A DNA stretch of 37,339 bases from Clostridia bacterium (GCA_017625615.1 JAGAKP010000063.1:1-37339), one strand, 5' to 3'; shown: positions 1 to 9,279, counted from the first letter of the stretch. Numbers and translations are program-made. The notes: generated by a model not told the origin, from the sequence alone.

Positions 1-617
1 AACGCTCCGAGAGCAACGTATATAAAGCCGAAGAATATTCCGTTGCGGGTGGTACCGAATACGGTATAGTAATCCTTGGCGTATTCGGCGATAAATTCAA
101 AATTGATAAGGGGCTTATAAAAGGAATGGAACGCGCAGCCAATAATATACAGCGGTACGGACAGGCCGAAAATGAGACGCGTGTCAAGACCTGCTTTATA
201 CAGCAGATAGACGAGCAGTACGGCAAATACGAGAGCAGGTAAAAACCAAAGCTGACGGTAGCTTCCTTCAAAGAAGATAAGCTTTATCCACTTTGTAAGG
301 GGAACCTTTCCTTTGTTCCAATCTATTATTGCCGGAACGTAAATAAGTGTGCAGACACCGTAAAGAACGGTCATTCTCGTAACGTACTTGGCAACTCTTT
401 TTCCGAATCCTTCTTTTCCGGCGTGACGGAACAGGAAAAATGCGGCTGCCGTAAAAAAGAAGGGTACTGCTATTCTACCGAAAACGTCGGAAATAAGCAT
501 ATCGGCAACGGCGTTTCCACGCATAAAATGAGCGTGGATAGCTACTACGAGAATGCTCATTACAAACTTGATCAGATCAACAAAATTACTGCTCCTTGAC
601 GGCTCAGTCGTGTTCAT
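1..617 (-). CDS. Membrane acyltransferase, acyltransferase-3 family (partial, 3' end outside window)
   Basis: Reading leftward from an ATG at 617, the frame stays open to the window edge (about 205 residues). The protein starts with a short polar stretch, then a hydrophobic helix ending VVAIHAHFMRG, then repeated hydrophobic segments (for example around GRIAVPFFFTAAAFFLF). The early His in a first helix followed by a PFFF-type second helix is the usual start of acyltransferase-3 proteins, which move acetyl or other acyl groups onto sugars of cell-surface polymers. It overlaps the end of the upstream D,D-carboxypeptidase gene by 14 bases (604-617), so the two are probably translationally coupled and both act on the envelope. 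The acceptor cannot be told because the C-terminal part is missing. Confidence 0.75.
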   Translation of the reverse strand, partial: MNTTEPSRSSNFVDLIKFVMSILVVAIHAHFMRGNAVADMLISDVFGRIAVPFFFTAAAFFLFRHAGKEGFGKRVAKYVTRMTVLYGVCTLIYVPAIIDWNKGKVPLTKWIKLIFFEGSYRQLWFLPALVFAVLLVYLLYKAGLDTRLIFGLSVPLYIIGCAFHSFYKPLINFEFIAEYAKDYYTVFGTTRNGIFFGFIYVALGA

Positions 618-1689
618 TTGTGCCTCCGTTATATTTTAAATATAAAGCAATACAATCGTTAATAGGAGTATACGGCCACTGACCGCCGACGGTTACTACG
701 ATATATTTTTCGCCGTTATCGGAAATCGCCATGCTTGCAAGATAATGGCGGGTTTCGGAAAGATAACCGGTTTTTCCGCCCGCAACGGTCATACCCTTGA
801 CGGTATCGGGGCTGATGCGGGAAAACATAGTGCCGACAAACTTGTAGCCCTCGGGATTTTTCGGAGTTGGCGGAGTTACGTATTCATCCTCTGCAAGTAT
901 CTGTGCAGCCAAAGGAATTGACATAGCATAGTCCAGCATAAGGGCTATATCGCCGAGTGTTGAATAATTGGACTCATCGTAAAGACCGCTGGTATTGGTA
1001 AAGTGGCTGTTTTTACAGCCGATCTCCTGTGCGGTTTTATTCATAAGCTCAACGTAAGCTTCCTCACTGCCCGCCACTATTTCGGCAATAGCTGCCGTTG
1101 CATCTGCGGCGGAAAGAAGTATAGCGCCGTACAGAAGATCCTTTACCGTTACCGTGTCACCCGCCTGAATGCCCGTTATGGTGGCTTCCGCAAGATAATA
1201 CTTGTTTATAAGGCGGTAATCCATAGTATAGGGTGCGTTCAGATCGAGATCGCTTCGTGCGGCTACGATAAGTGTCATTATCTTCGTCATAGAAGCGGGG
1301 TATATCAGCTGTGAATGGTTTTTGCCGCCAAGTACCTCACGCGTAGTGGCGTTTATTATAATTCCGTAATTGGAATTTATAACGTCGGATATATTTTCCA
1401 CGGAATTATATTTCCACGGAGTTGGCAAGGGTGCCACCGATTCCTCTTCGGGAAGGGACAATTCGGGTACACTTTCTTCAAGAAAAACGTCTGTTACGGA
1501 TTCCTCTGAGGTTTCGGAAACCTCTACATCCCGATTACCGCAACCTTTAAAAGCAAAAACGATAAAAGATATTGTGATGATTATCGCAACCAACGCGGCG
1601 GCGATGCGGACGATAGGTATGCTCCAAAACCGACGCAAACGGCGCAGAAAAGGGTTTTTACGGGATCTATTTACTGAGTTTATTGACAT
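604..1689 (-). CDS. D-alanyl-D-alanine carboxypeptidase (peptidase S11, PBP5-like), membrane anchored
   Basis: A 361-residue serine D,D-carboxypeptidase that would trim the terminal D-Ala of peptidoglycan stem peptides outside the membrane. An N-terminal Arg/Lys-rich patch is followed by one membrane helix (about 26-47) and a Ser/Glu/Val-rich linker (about 57-90). The catalytic motifs are SMTK (133-136) and KTG (306-308). At the second motif, where S-x-N is usual, the sequence is SAA (193-195), so Asn is replaced by Ala; S11 proteins with SGAD-like motifs occur in Firmicutes, so activity is still likely. The ATG at 1689 is preferred over a GTG at 1695 because the AAGGA ribosome site (1698-1702) lies 8 bases from the ATG but only 2 from the GTG. 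Downstream the acyltransferase overlaps it. Confidence 0.9.
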   Translation of the reverse strand: MSINSVNRSRKNPFLRRLRRFWSIPIVRIAAALVAIIITISFIVFAFKGCGNRDVEVSETSEESVTDVFLEESVPELSLPEEESVAPLPTPWKYNSVENISDVINSNYGIIINATTREVLGGKNHSQLIYPASMTKIMTLIVAARSDLDLNAPYTMDYRLINKYYLAEATITGIQAGDTVTVKDLLYGAILLSAADATAAIAEIVAGSEEAYVELMNKTAQEIGCKNSHFTNTSGLYDESNYSTLGDIALMLDYAMSIPLAAQILAEDEYVTPPTPKNPEGYKFVGTMFSRISPDTVKGMTVAGGKTGYLSETRHYLASMAISDNGEKYIVVTVGGQWPYTPINDCIALYLKYNGGTNEHD

Positions 1690-1753
1690 AAACACGGTCC
1701 TTTTTACATAAAGTTACTTAATTATACACCCGAATTACATTTTTTTCAATACC

Positions 1754-1782
1754 TTGACAAAAAGGTTCTTTGTGTGTTAGAC
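1754..1782 (+). promoter_or_regulatory. Sigma-A-type promoter for the GH35 gene
   Basis: TTGACA at 1754-1759, a 17-base spacer and a weak TTAGAC at 1777-1782. It lies 40 bases before the ATG at 1822, which has GGAG at 1811-1814. This rules out the longer reading frame that begins inside the promoter. Confidence 0.55.
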
Positions 1783-1821
1783 TCATTTAACAATATTTTT
1801 TACAGAAAGTGGAGTGGCTGT

Positions 1822-3564
1822 ATGAGTGTACTTACTTACGATAAAAACACTTTTTATAAAAACGGAAAGGAGCACCGTATTATAAGCGGCGCAATGCATT
1901 ATTTCCGTATTCCACGCAAGTATTGGCGTGACAGACTTGAAAAGCTGTATCAGTGCGGATTCAATACCGTTGAAACCTACGTTTGCTGGAATCTACACGA
2001 GCCTGAGGAAGGCGTGTTTGATTTTTCCGATAATCTGGATCTTGCCGCTTACATAGACGAGGCAAAGGAAGTGGGGCTTGACGTTTATCTCCGTCCCGGT
2101 CCTTATATCTGCGCGGAATGGGAATTCGGAGGACTTCCCTACTGGCTTCACAAATATCCCCATATGTCGCTTCGCTGTTATGACGAGACTTATCTTGAAA
2201 AGGTTACCCCTTATCTTGAACAGGTACTTGCCATCGCAAAGCCGAGAATGGCGGAAAACGGCGGCAATATCGTTTTGATGCAGGTGGAAAACGAATACGG
2301 CTCCTACGGAAACGACAAAAAATATCTTGAATGGGTAAAAAACAAATATATCCAATGCGGCGCTACCTGCCTGCTGTGTACCTCCGACGGACCTTCTTAT
2401 TGGATGCTTAAGGGTGGTGCAGTCGACGGATTGCTTACTACCGTAAACTTCGGCTCCAATCCCGAGGAAGCGTTCAGAGTGCTCAAGGAATTCCGTGACG
2501 ATCAGCCTCCCATGTGCAGTGAATTCTGGTGCGGATGGTTCGAGCATTGGGGTGAAGCACGTCACACCCGTCCCGCAGAGGACGTTGCCGATAATTACGA
2601 AAGACTGTTAAAGCTGGGCGGAAGTATAAACTTTTATATGTTCCACGGCGGCACCAACTTCGGATTTATGAACGGTGCAAACCATAGTGAAGAATATGCG
2701 CCTACTGTGACAAGCTACGATTACTACGCCCCCCTTTCCGAGGCGGGAGATATCACTGAATGCTATCTAAAGCTCCGCGAGGTGAACGAAAGATTTTTCG
2801 GTACCGTTCCTCCTCTCACAGCCAAAAACACCGTGAAGAAGGCTTACGGCGCAGTGCAAGCGGAGTTTTATGCAGGACTTAACGAAAACCTTGATAATAT
2901 TTCCAAAAAGACCTTTTCCGCCGCTCCCAAGTATATGGAGGATATCGGACAGGATTACGGTTACACCCTTTACCGTACGGTAATAAAGGGTCCCTTCTAC
3001 GATCAGCCGCTTAAGCTCCACGGTATGCGCGACCGAGCGATAGTTTATCTTGACGGCAAGCGTATCGGTGTAATTGAAAACGGTTATAAAGCCGATGAAA
3101 TAAAGCTGAACGATACAACGAACAGCGAGCACGTTCTTGAGATACTTACCGAAAATATGGGACGCGTCAACTACGGAATGTACGTTGGCGATAAAAAAGG
3201 TCTGGACAAGGTAATGCTTGATATGCAGCATTTGTTCGGTTGGGAGATTTATCCTCTCGATATGCGTGCACTCGAAAAGCTTAACGCTGCCGATAACAAG
3301 AACACCACGGGATTTTTCAAGGCAACTCTTAATATACAGGATGAGCCTTGCGACACCTTTATCCGTCCCGAAGGATTTACACACGGATTTATCTGCGTAA
3401 ACGGAAAGAATATCGGAAGATATCATAACGAACGCGGTCCTCAGAAGACCTTGTTTGTTCCCGCTCCTTATCTTAAGGAGGGTGAGAACGAGATACTCCT
3501 GTTCGAAACCGACGGTGTGACCGACGGCAAATTGGAATTTACGGATACGTACGATCTTGGATAA
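1822..3564 (+). CDS. Beta-galactosidase, glycoside hydrolase family 35
   Basis: A 580-residue GH35 enzyme, predicted to release terminal beta-linked galactose from oligosaccharides. The TIM-barrel motifs are clear: GPYICAEWEFGGLP, then VENEYGSYG with the acid/base Glu at about residue 158, then SEFWCGWFEHWG with the nucleophile Glu at about residue 234. These match the two catalytic glutamates of GH35 in clan GH-A. The rest (about 330 onward) is the beta-rich C-terminal region typical of the family. There is no signal peptide, so it should act in the cytoplasm on imported sugars. The ATG at 1822 is chosen because GGAG sits 7 bases upstream and a promoter lies just before. The gene stands alone and is followed by a strong hairpin. 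Linkage preference (beta-1,3 or beta-1,4) cannot be told. Confidence 0.93.
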   Translation: MSVLTYDKNTFYKNGKEHRIISGAMHYFRIPRKYWRDRLEKLYQCGFNTVETYVCWNLHEPEEGVFDFSDNLDLAAYIDEAKEVGLDVYLRPGPYICAEWEFGGLPYWLHKYPHMSLRCYDETYLEKVTPYLEQVLAIAKPRMAENGGNIVLMQVENEYGSYGNDKKYLEWVKNKYIQCGATCLLCTSDGPSYWMLKGGAVDGLLTTVNFGSNPEEAFRVLKEFRDDQPPMCSEFWCGWFEHWGEARHTRPAEDVADNYERLLKLGGSINFYMFHGGTNFGFMNGANHSEEYAPTVTSYDYYAPLSEAGDITECYLKLREVNERFFGTVPPLTAKNTVKKAYGAVQAEFYAGLNENLDNISKKTFSAAPKYMEDIGQDYGYTLYRTVIKGPFYDQPLKLHGMRDRAIVYLDGKRIGVIENGYKADEIKLNDTTNSEHVLEILTENMGRVNYGMYVGDKKGLDKVMLDMQHLFGWEIYPLDMRALEKLNAADNKNTTGFFKATLNIQDEPCDTFIRPEGFTHGFICVNGKNIGRYHNERGPQKTLFVPAPYLKEGENEILLFETDGVTDGKLEFTDTYDLG

Positions 3565-3586
3565 GCCTTTAATCACCCCGATAAAG

Positions 3587-3612
3587 AAAGGAGATGCAAA
3601 CGCATCTCCTTT
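3587..3612 (+). terminator. Intrinsic terminator after the GH35 gene
   Basis: An 11-base perfect stem (AAAGGAGATGC, loop AAAC, then its complement), followed by GGTTTTGTTCTTTT. It lies 22 bases after the GH35 stop codon. Confidence 0.75.
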
Positions 3613-3650
3613 GGTTTTGTTCTTTTGCGAACAAAAGTTCGTCAAATCTA

Positions 3651-3679
3651 TTGAAAATGGTTGATTTTAGTGATATAAT
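3651..3679 (+). promoter_or_regulatory. Promoter of the Nudix gene
   Basis: TTGAAA at 3651-3656, a 17-base spacer and a perfect TATAAT at 3674-3679, 29 bases before the GTG start at 3709. Confidence 0.75.
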
Positions 3680-3708
3680 ACGTTATCAAAGATAAGGCGG
3701 TATAAAAA

Positions 3709-4482
3709 GTGGTAACGGTCTCTTTTGTAAAAAGAACGGAAATATCCGACGAAATGTTTTTCTTTGCGGTAATTGCCGCAAAGTGCGGTGAGCAATGGGT
3801 TTTATGCAGACACAAAGAACGCGCAACGTGGGAAATTCCCGGCGGACACCGCGAAAAGGGCGAAAGCATTGATCAAGCTGCAAGACGGGAGCTCGTTGAG
3901 GAAACGGGTGCTTTGGGGTATACGATATATCCATTGACCGCATACTGTGTTGACATAGACGGCGAAAAAACCTACGGTATGCTATATTTTGCGAAAATCA
4001 ACGCTTTTACGGTTTTGTCCGAGAAATCTGAGATCGGAGAAATAAAGCTGTTTAAGGATCTGCCCGATGATCTCACCTATCCCGCGATACAGCCGTACTT
4101 GTTTAACTACGCTATGGACAAGCAATCTATTTGTTATTCTTACGTTATGGGTATGGATGACCGCATTTTTTCTCTGAAGCAGGACGGTTTTTATATCGAG
4201 CGGGATGGAGAAAACTATACCGCAGCCTTTCCTAAATACCTGGCTTTCGTGTGGGAGAATTTTATTTCAAGTCATCTTGCGGTTGAGTATTGGAACGAAT
4301 ATATATGTGATGGCACCGCGGTTTTTCTGTTTAAGCTAAAGGAAGAAATAAAACGGATAGAGGCTGAAAACTACGTTAACGACGAAGTATTACAGCTCTG
4401 CCAAAGCTTATGCGGATTAAAATTTGATTCGATAAAAGCAATGCTTAAAACAAATTGGTACTATAAGGATAAAATTAAATAG
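3709..4482 (+). CDS. Nudix hydrolase with an unassigned C-terminal domain
   Basis: A 257-residue protein. The Nudix box fits G-x5-E-x7-R-E-U-x-E-E-x-G-U exactly at residues 46-68 (GGHREKGE, then RRELVEETG), so it should hydrolyse a nucleoside diphosphate linked to another group, with Mg2+ held by the E-E pair. Single Nudix domains are about 130-160 residues. Here residues from about 140 to 257 form an extra part rich in aromatic and acidic residues that I do not recognise. The start is GTG with AAGGCGG about 8 bases upstream. The gene stands alone between its own promoter and terminators. Substrate is unknown; 8-oxo-dGTP, ADP-ribose or another nucleotide are all possible. Confidence 0.85.
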   Translation: MVTVSFVKRTEISDEMFFFAVIAAKCGEQWVLCRHKERATWEIPGGHREKGESIDQAARRELVEETGALGYTIYPLTAYCVDIDGEKTYGMLYFAKINAFTVLSEKSEIGEIKLFKDLPDDLTYPAIQPYLFNYAMDKQSICYSYVMGMDDRIFSLKQDGFYIERDGENYTAAFPKYLAFVWENFISSHLAVEYWNEYICDGTAVFLFKLKEEIKRIEAENYVNDEVLQLCQSLCGLKFDSIKAMLKTNWYYKDKIK

Positions 4483-4490
4483 ACCGAATC

Positions 4491-4557
4491 ACCCCAAGAA
4501 GCCTTACGGCTTCTCGGGGACCCCGATAATAAAAGAGCACGCAAAAGCGTGCTCTTT
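4491..4557. terminator. Double hairpin between convergent genes
   Basis: The first hairpin (4492-4519) pairs CCCCAAGAAGCC with GGCTTCTCGGGG, imperfectly at one position. The second (4532-4557) is a perfect 11-base stem AAAGAGCACGC with loop AAAA. On the minus strand the second is followed by TTATTATC and ends the lipoprotein operon; the first serves the Nudix gene. Confidence 0.7.
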
Positions 4558-4574
4558 AGCATATAAGTTACAAA

Positions 4575-6146
4575 TTATAATCCCGACGTGCCGAAGAAAA
4601 CATTCTTTTCGGGTACCGTTACGTTATTGACGGAAGCGGTTATGGTAGTTTTTTCTACGAAGACCGCGCCTTCGCCGTCAAAGATAAAGCGGGCATCGAT
4701 ATGGTACTGATGGGACAGAAGCGCTCCCGTTTCGGTATCAATGGTAATGATAACGTCGGCAAAATTCACGGTTACGTTATCCGCTTCGTCAAACATACCG
4801 TAATAATCCTCACCGTAAGTGATATATGCGTAATAGTTTGCAAACATCAGGACGGTCTCGTCGGTATACTTAAAGGTGAGCACCGCAGAGCCGTTACCGT
4901 TATCGGTATATGAAAAGTCCTTTCCGTAAGCCAAGGAAGCGTCCAAAAGCAGCCAGAAGGAAAGCATGGTGTCGTCATCCAATGCACCCATTTCGCTTTC
5001 TTGCAATTTCTGTCCGTCGTGAACGTACATGGTATTGCCTTCGCCGAGATAACGGTAGCCCTGATTCTTTGTGCCGTTAATGGTTATAACGTTATTAAAT
5101 GAAAATCTGGGAGACTCGCTTCGGATAAGATTAAAGGTACGGTCCAAGGTATAAGAATCGCTTGTGCCGAGACCGTTAAAGACGTACTTCTGACTTGTGG
5201 TGGTTTTGTAATCCTGCTGAACCTTAAGGTAATCATAGCATTTTGAGGCGTACACAACATCTATACTGCCAACGTGGGTGTAGCCCGTATCAAGAATAAT
5301 AACGTCTACCTTTTCATTGAGGTGAGAGGTAGTGGTCGTCAATATTGCGATATTTTCCACGACGGTGCCGGATACGTTTGCGGCGGACTCCATCTTGAGC
5401 ACTTCGTTTAAAATATGTCCTTCGGCGCTTATGGTGACTTTGAAATCAATGCGGTAATCGTGTTCATCGGACTGTTCTTCCGGAGAAACACCGAATATAA
5501 CTTCTATCGATTCCTTATCGGTAACGGTGCCGTTATAGCTGATGATAATATTTCCCTGATCATCGGCAGAAACCTCTGCACGCTCAAGAACGTAATCAAC
5601 AGCAGAATCATCTTCGTCATCGTCCGCATAGTCGGAAAATGCGATAAGATTTGCAAGATCCTCAAGCTCGTCAAAGGTGCAATCAAAGGAATAGCGCTCG
5701 TTCAAGGTGCTGTAATACCCTATTCCGTCCTTATAATAAAAGCTTGCGTTTATTCCCATTGCTGGATTGCTGTAGGTAAGTCCCGTAACCTCATCCTCGG
5801 TGCCGTAGCCTGAGGTCTTCTGACGAAGGTTCATATTAACGGAAGCCTGCTTGCCATCGGTCTTAACCACCATATCCATATCCGCGTCGGCAATGTAGGA
5901 ATGAAGCTCATCCATTTTCTCAAGAGCGTAATCGTAAAGCTCGGATGCTGTCATTTCGGCAAGAGGATTTTCGCTTACCTCATCGGAAACGGTTTCGGAA
6001 ACAGACTCCGATACCGTTTCGGACACGCTATCCGATATATTTACCGAAGGGCCTTTGGAAGCCTCTTCCCTATCGGTAAAGGGAAAGCAGGCGGTCAGTG
6101 AAAGCACGACCAAGGCAAAGGAAAGTAATAATGCTAACTTTTTCAT
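4575..6146 (-). CDS. Lipoprotein of a tandem paralogous family, member 3 of 3
   Basis: A 523-residue secreted lipoprotein. The signal peptide ends in a lipobox LTAC (Cys20), so the mature protein is attached to the outer face of the membrane. A repetitive Ser/Glu/Val linker (about 33-60) leads to a large beta-rich region with no motif I can name. It shares with the two upstream genes a segment FTDNG-G(T/S)AVLTFKY around residues 410-425 and a C-terminal ending VPEKNVFFGTSGL. AGGAGAT (6151-6157) lies 4 bases from the ATG, and the preceding gene stops 19 bases upstream. It is the last gene of a three-gene unit. Function unknown; substrate capture, envelope sensing or surface shielding are only guesses. 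Confidence 0.85.
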   Translation of the reverse strand: MKKLALLLSFALVVLSLTACFPFTDREEASKGPSVNISDSVSETVSESVSETVSDEVSENPLAEMTASELYDYALEKMDELHSYIADADMDMVVKTDGKQASVNMNLRQKTSGYGTEDEVTGLTYSNPAMGINASFYYKDGIGYYSTLNERYSFDCTFDELEDLANLIAFSDYADDDEDDSAVDYVLERAEVSADDQGNIIISYNGTVTDKESIEVIFGVSPEEQSDEHDYRIDFKVTISAEGHILNEVLKMESAANVSGTVVENIAILTTTTSHLNEKVDVIILDTGYTHVGSIDVVYASKCYDYLKVQQDYKTTTSQKYVFNGLGTSDSYTLDRTFNLIRSESPRFSFNNVITINGTKNQGYRYLGEGNTMYVHDGQKLQESEMGALDDDTMLSFWLLLDASLAYGKDFSYTDNGNGSAVLTFKYTDETVLMFANYYAYITYGEDYYGMFDEADNVTVNFADVIITIDTETGALLSHQYHIDARFIFDGEGAVFVEKTTITASVNNVTVPEKNVFFGTSGL

Positions 6147-6165
6147 AATGATCTCCTGTGGATAA

Positions 6166-7734
6166 TTAAAGAGCGGAGGTGCCGAGGAATACTTCCTTTT
6201 CGGGCACCGTTACGTTTTCTGTGTTAATAATAATTTCAGTTGATTCGGTATAGTAAACGTGCTCTCCATCAATGATGAATGATGCGTTTATGCTGTAAAC
6301 GTGCTTGATAAGAGCGCCTGTTTCCATATTGAAGGTTACCGTTGAGGTGGCAGTGCTTCCGTAAGACGGCTCGGAAAACATTTCGTAATAATCCTCGGAA
6401 AGATTGTTATACGCGTAAACGTTTGCAAGAAGAGCGATACTTTCGTCCTTGTATTTAAAGGAAAGGGTTGCGGTGCCGTCGCCCTTATCGGTGAATTCAT
6501 AATCGTATCCGCACTCGGGAAACAGGCAATAGTCCGTCCAAGCAAATACGGTGTATTCATAATAATAATCCTTGCCGATATTTTCCTTGTACACGTCATT
6601 AAGGTATTTTCTGTAATAGGTTCCGTCTTCGAAATAAGTATAATAGGTATACCGCTCTCCGTCTGCGACGTAATTATAATCGTTTATTACGGACAAGGTT
6701 ATTTCGTCGCCGATAATAACGTTTGCTTCGGTGGTGATAATATCGTTGATATCGAAGCCGCCCTGCTGAACTTTAACCTCCTGCACTACCTTTGCGGAAT
6801 ATGCAGGCAGCGTTTCAAGAGAATAATATGCGTAAAAAGCGTCGAGATTATCGTAAGACCCGATATAGTCGTAATCGGAAAAGGGAATTACGATCTTTAC
6901 GTTTTGATTTATCTCGGATAGCTTCATAACGTTTTCCGCTTCATAAACGTAATTTACGTTTTCCAAAACGGCGGTAAAGCGGAGCTTTGTGGTAAGAGAA
7001 ACCAGATATCCGTCGGCGTTGATAACGGCAAGAACCTCTGCATCCAGCTCGCTCACCTTATCGTGGGACAAGTAAATGCTTCCCAAGATATCCTTTTTGT
7101 GGGTTTCGCTTGCTATCTTTCCCTTTGCAAAAACGGTAAGACAATCATCATGCCCCTTTTCAACGGAAGCCTTATCCCTTAAAAGCTCCAAAATGCTGAC
7201 TTCGCCCTGCTCGGGATCGGGAGGAAGCAAAAACAGATAGGCAAATGAATCAAGCTCATCGTAGGTGCAGTCAAAGGAAAGTAGAGTCTTTCCGGCCTCA
7301 AAATATCCTTTACCATCCTTGTAGCGGTATATATATCCATCCTGACTACCGTCCGAAACACAGCTTATAAAGGTAGCGGCGTTATCGGTGCCATAGCCGG
7401 AAACCTTTTGCTTTATCGTGGTCTTGCTGCTTTCGGTTTCCGCGGAGTGGGATATCTTCGTGCTGTAAACAAGGTCGGTAACACCCGAAACGACGGTATT
7501 GTTTTTCTCCAAAGCATTTTCATATATTTCGTACGGAGAGCCTGATACGGTGTCCCCGTCATCTTTGGAAGCGTTGGAAACCGAAGGCTCGGGATCTTCG
7601 ATAAAGGTGCTTGAATTGATATCGGACTCTTGCTTTTCAAAAAGCGAATGGGGTAAAAACACGCAGGAGGAAAAGGAAAATATCAATATAAGAAGAGATA
7701 ATAAAAGCGATAATTTTTTCATTGAATTTCTCAT
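6166..7734 (-). CDS. Lipoprotein of a tandem paralogous family, member 2 of 3
   Basis: A 522-residue lipoprotein with lipobox FSSC (Cys24), a polar linker and a large beta-rich exported region. The motif TDKGDGTATLSFKY and the ending VPEKEVFLGTSAL tie it to its neighbours. The ATG at 7734 lies 9 bases after the stop of the preceding gene and has no clear ribosome site, which suggests re-initiation by ribosomes finishing that gene. An internal ATG at 7722, encoding the usual MKKL start, is the alternative. I do not recognise the domain. Similar length and the conserved ends show whole-gene duplication, while the middle has diverged strongly. Confidence 0.85.
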   Translation of the reverse strand: MRNSMKKLSLLLSLLILIFSFSSCVFLPHSLFEKQESDINSSTFIEDPEPSVSNASKDDGDTVSGSPYEIYENALEKNNTVVSGVTDLVYSTKISHSAETESSKTTIKQKVSGYGTDNAATFISCVSDGSQDGYIYRYKDGKGYFEAGKTLLSFDCTYDELDSFAYLFLLPPDPEQGEVSILELLRDKASVEKGHDDCLTVFAKGKIASETHKKDILGSIYLSHDKVSELDAEVLAVINADGYLVSLTTKLRFTAVLENVNYVYEAENVMKLSEINQNVKIVIPFSDYDYIGSYDNLDAFYAYYSLETLPAYSAKVVQEVKVQQGGFDINDIITTEANVIIGDEITLSVINDYNYVADGERYTYYTYFEDGTYYRKYLNDVYKENIGKDYYYEYTVFAWTDYCLFPECGYDYEFTDKGDGTATLSFKYKDESIALLANVYAYNNLSEDYYEMFSEPSYGSTATSTVTFNMETGALIKHVYSINASFIIDGEHVYYTESTEIIINTENVTVPEKEVFLGTSAL

Positions 7735-7743
7735 GAATAGCGT

Positions 7744-9279
7744 TTAAAGCTCGGAGGTGCCTATAAATACCGCTCTTTCGGGAACGACGACGTCCTCGGT
7801 GGAAACGGTTATTTCGCCCTCCTCGGTATATTCGAAGGTTTCGTCGGACATCTCGAACTCTGCGTAGATGCTGTAGGTATGCTTGATAACAGTACCGGTT
7901 TCAAGGTCGTAAATTATGCTTGCGGAAGAAGAAAAAGAAGTAAAAGGAACGATTGAGAAGGTATTGGCATAATCTTCACCCAAAACCCACGAAGCAAAGG
8001 ATGCCATAAATTCGTGCGCGGTCTTTGCATCGTAGCTGAAGATCATAACGGCAGTACCGTCTCCGTTATCGGTAAATGTATAGCTGTTGGTGTTTTCTAC
8101 GGAAAAATTGTGGCTTGCCCAGAGTGAAAGGGTTTCGGTATTAAAATAGTGATCCCCTACCTCTTTCTCGGAGGTATCATTGAGAAACTTTTGATAAAAT
8201 ACACCGTTCTCAAAATAACTGCGTACAACGTATTCGTCGTCCGGTAAAACGGTAACGGTATCTTTCATAGAGAAGCGAGGCGAATCGCCGTTTATCCAAT
8301 TGAACTCTGCCGAAAGAACCATTTCGTCAAGAACGTCACCTCCGGAAAGCTTAACGTTACGGGTTTGTGTTCCGGAATATTGGGGAAGGTATTCGAGAAG
8401 CGAATAACCGGAAAATACTGTAAGATAGCTGATGTCGCCGATATATTTATGTCTTAAGATGGGAAGGGATACCTTTACCTTTTCATTTAGGTTATCCAGC
8501 GAAAATTTTGATTCAGCAGAATATTTTACGTTTCCGTCGAGCATTTTGGCGGTAAAGCTGATCTTGGTGCTTCTGTAGGTCATATATCCTTCGGGGTTTA
8601 CTGTTACGTGAATATTGACCTCCATCGCGCTCATTTCGGTAAACTGCAGATAAGTACTGCCCATATATTGGCGTTTGCTTTCTTCATCCGTGATCTCGCC
8701 CTTCGCGGTTACAAGAAGATCTCCGTTTTCAAGCCTTTCAACCTGCATATTATCCTTTAAAAGGGAAATGGGATCGATTCCCTCCTGCCCCGGCTCGGTG
8801 GGATTGATATATTCTTCGGCAAACTCGGAAAATTCGCCGTAATCACAACTGAAGGAAATACGGGTAACGCCGTCCTCAAGAAAGCCTCTGTTTCCCGCAA
8901 AGGTCAGGATACAGCCTTCTTCATCCTCTTCAAAGTGGACAACGACCTGAGGATCATCGGTATTGATACCCGAAGCAGAGGTTTTTATGGTAGTTTCGTA
9001 ATCCCTGTCGGAGCCGTTTATGGAAATATCTGTGAGGATAACGCTTTCGGAGGTATAAGAAACGAGAGATTCGTTATTTTCTTCGGCGTAGACGCAAAGC
9101 TCGTAAGGGCTTTTTTCGGAAAGATGCGACGATTCGTCGGTAAACGAGTTATCAGCTTCACTGCTTTGCTGTACCGAGGTATCGTCTGAAGCCTCATTAC
9201 GCTGATAAAGCAAATGAATACAAGAGGAAAACTGTAGCGATACAATTAATGCAAAAAGTAAAAATGCTGTTTTTTTCAT
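7744..9279 (-). CDS. Lipoprotein of a tandem paralogous family, member 1 of 3
   Basis: A 511-residue lipoprotein and the first gene of the triplet. Its signal peptide ends in FSSC (Cys20). A Ser/Asp-rich linker precedes a beta-rich exported region that contains FTDNGDGTAVMIFSY near residue 410 and ends in VPERAVFIGTSEL, both shared with the next two genes. The ribosome site GAAGGAGGG lies 8 bases before the ATG and is the strongest of the three, in line with first position in the operon. A near-consensus promoter lies directly upstream. Ligand and role are unknown. Confidence 0.87.
   Translation of the reverse strand: MKKTAFLLFALIVSLQFSSCIHLLYQRNEASDDTSVQQSSEADNSFTDESSHLSEKSPYELCVYAEENNESLVSYTSESVILTDISINGSDRDYETTIKTSASGINTDDPQVVVHFEEDEEGCILTFAGNRGFLEDGVTRISFSCDYGEFSEFAEEYINPTEPGQEGIDPISLLKDNMQVERLENGDLLVTAKGEITDEESKRQYMGSTYLQFTEMSAMEVNIHVTVNPEGYMTYRSTKISFTAKMLDGNVKYSAESKFSLDNLNEKVKVSLPILRHKYIGDISYLTVFSGYSLLEYLPQYSGTQTRNVKLSGGDVLDEMVLSAEFNWINGDSPRFSMKDTVTVLPDDEYVVRSYFENGVFYQKFLNDTSEKEVGDHYFNTETLSLWASHNFSVENTNSYTFTDNGDGTAVMIFSYDAKTAHEFMASFASWVLGEDYANTFSIVPFTSFSSSASIIYDLETGTVIKHTYSIYAEFEMSDETFEYTEEGEITVSTEDVVVPERAVFIGTSEL

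Noticed and set aside
2767..3645. A 292-residue minus-strand frame across the GH35 gene
   Set aside because: It is antisense to a well-supported GH35 enzyme, has no ribosome site and shows no family motif.
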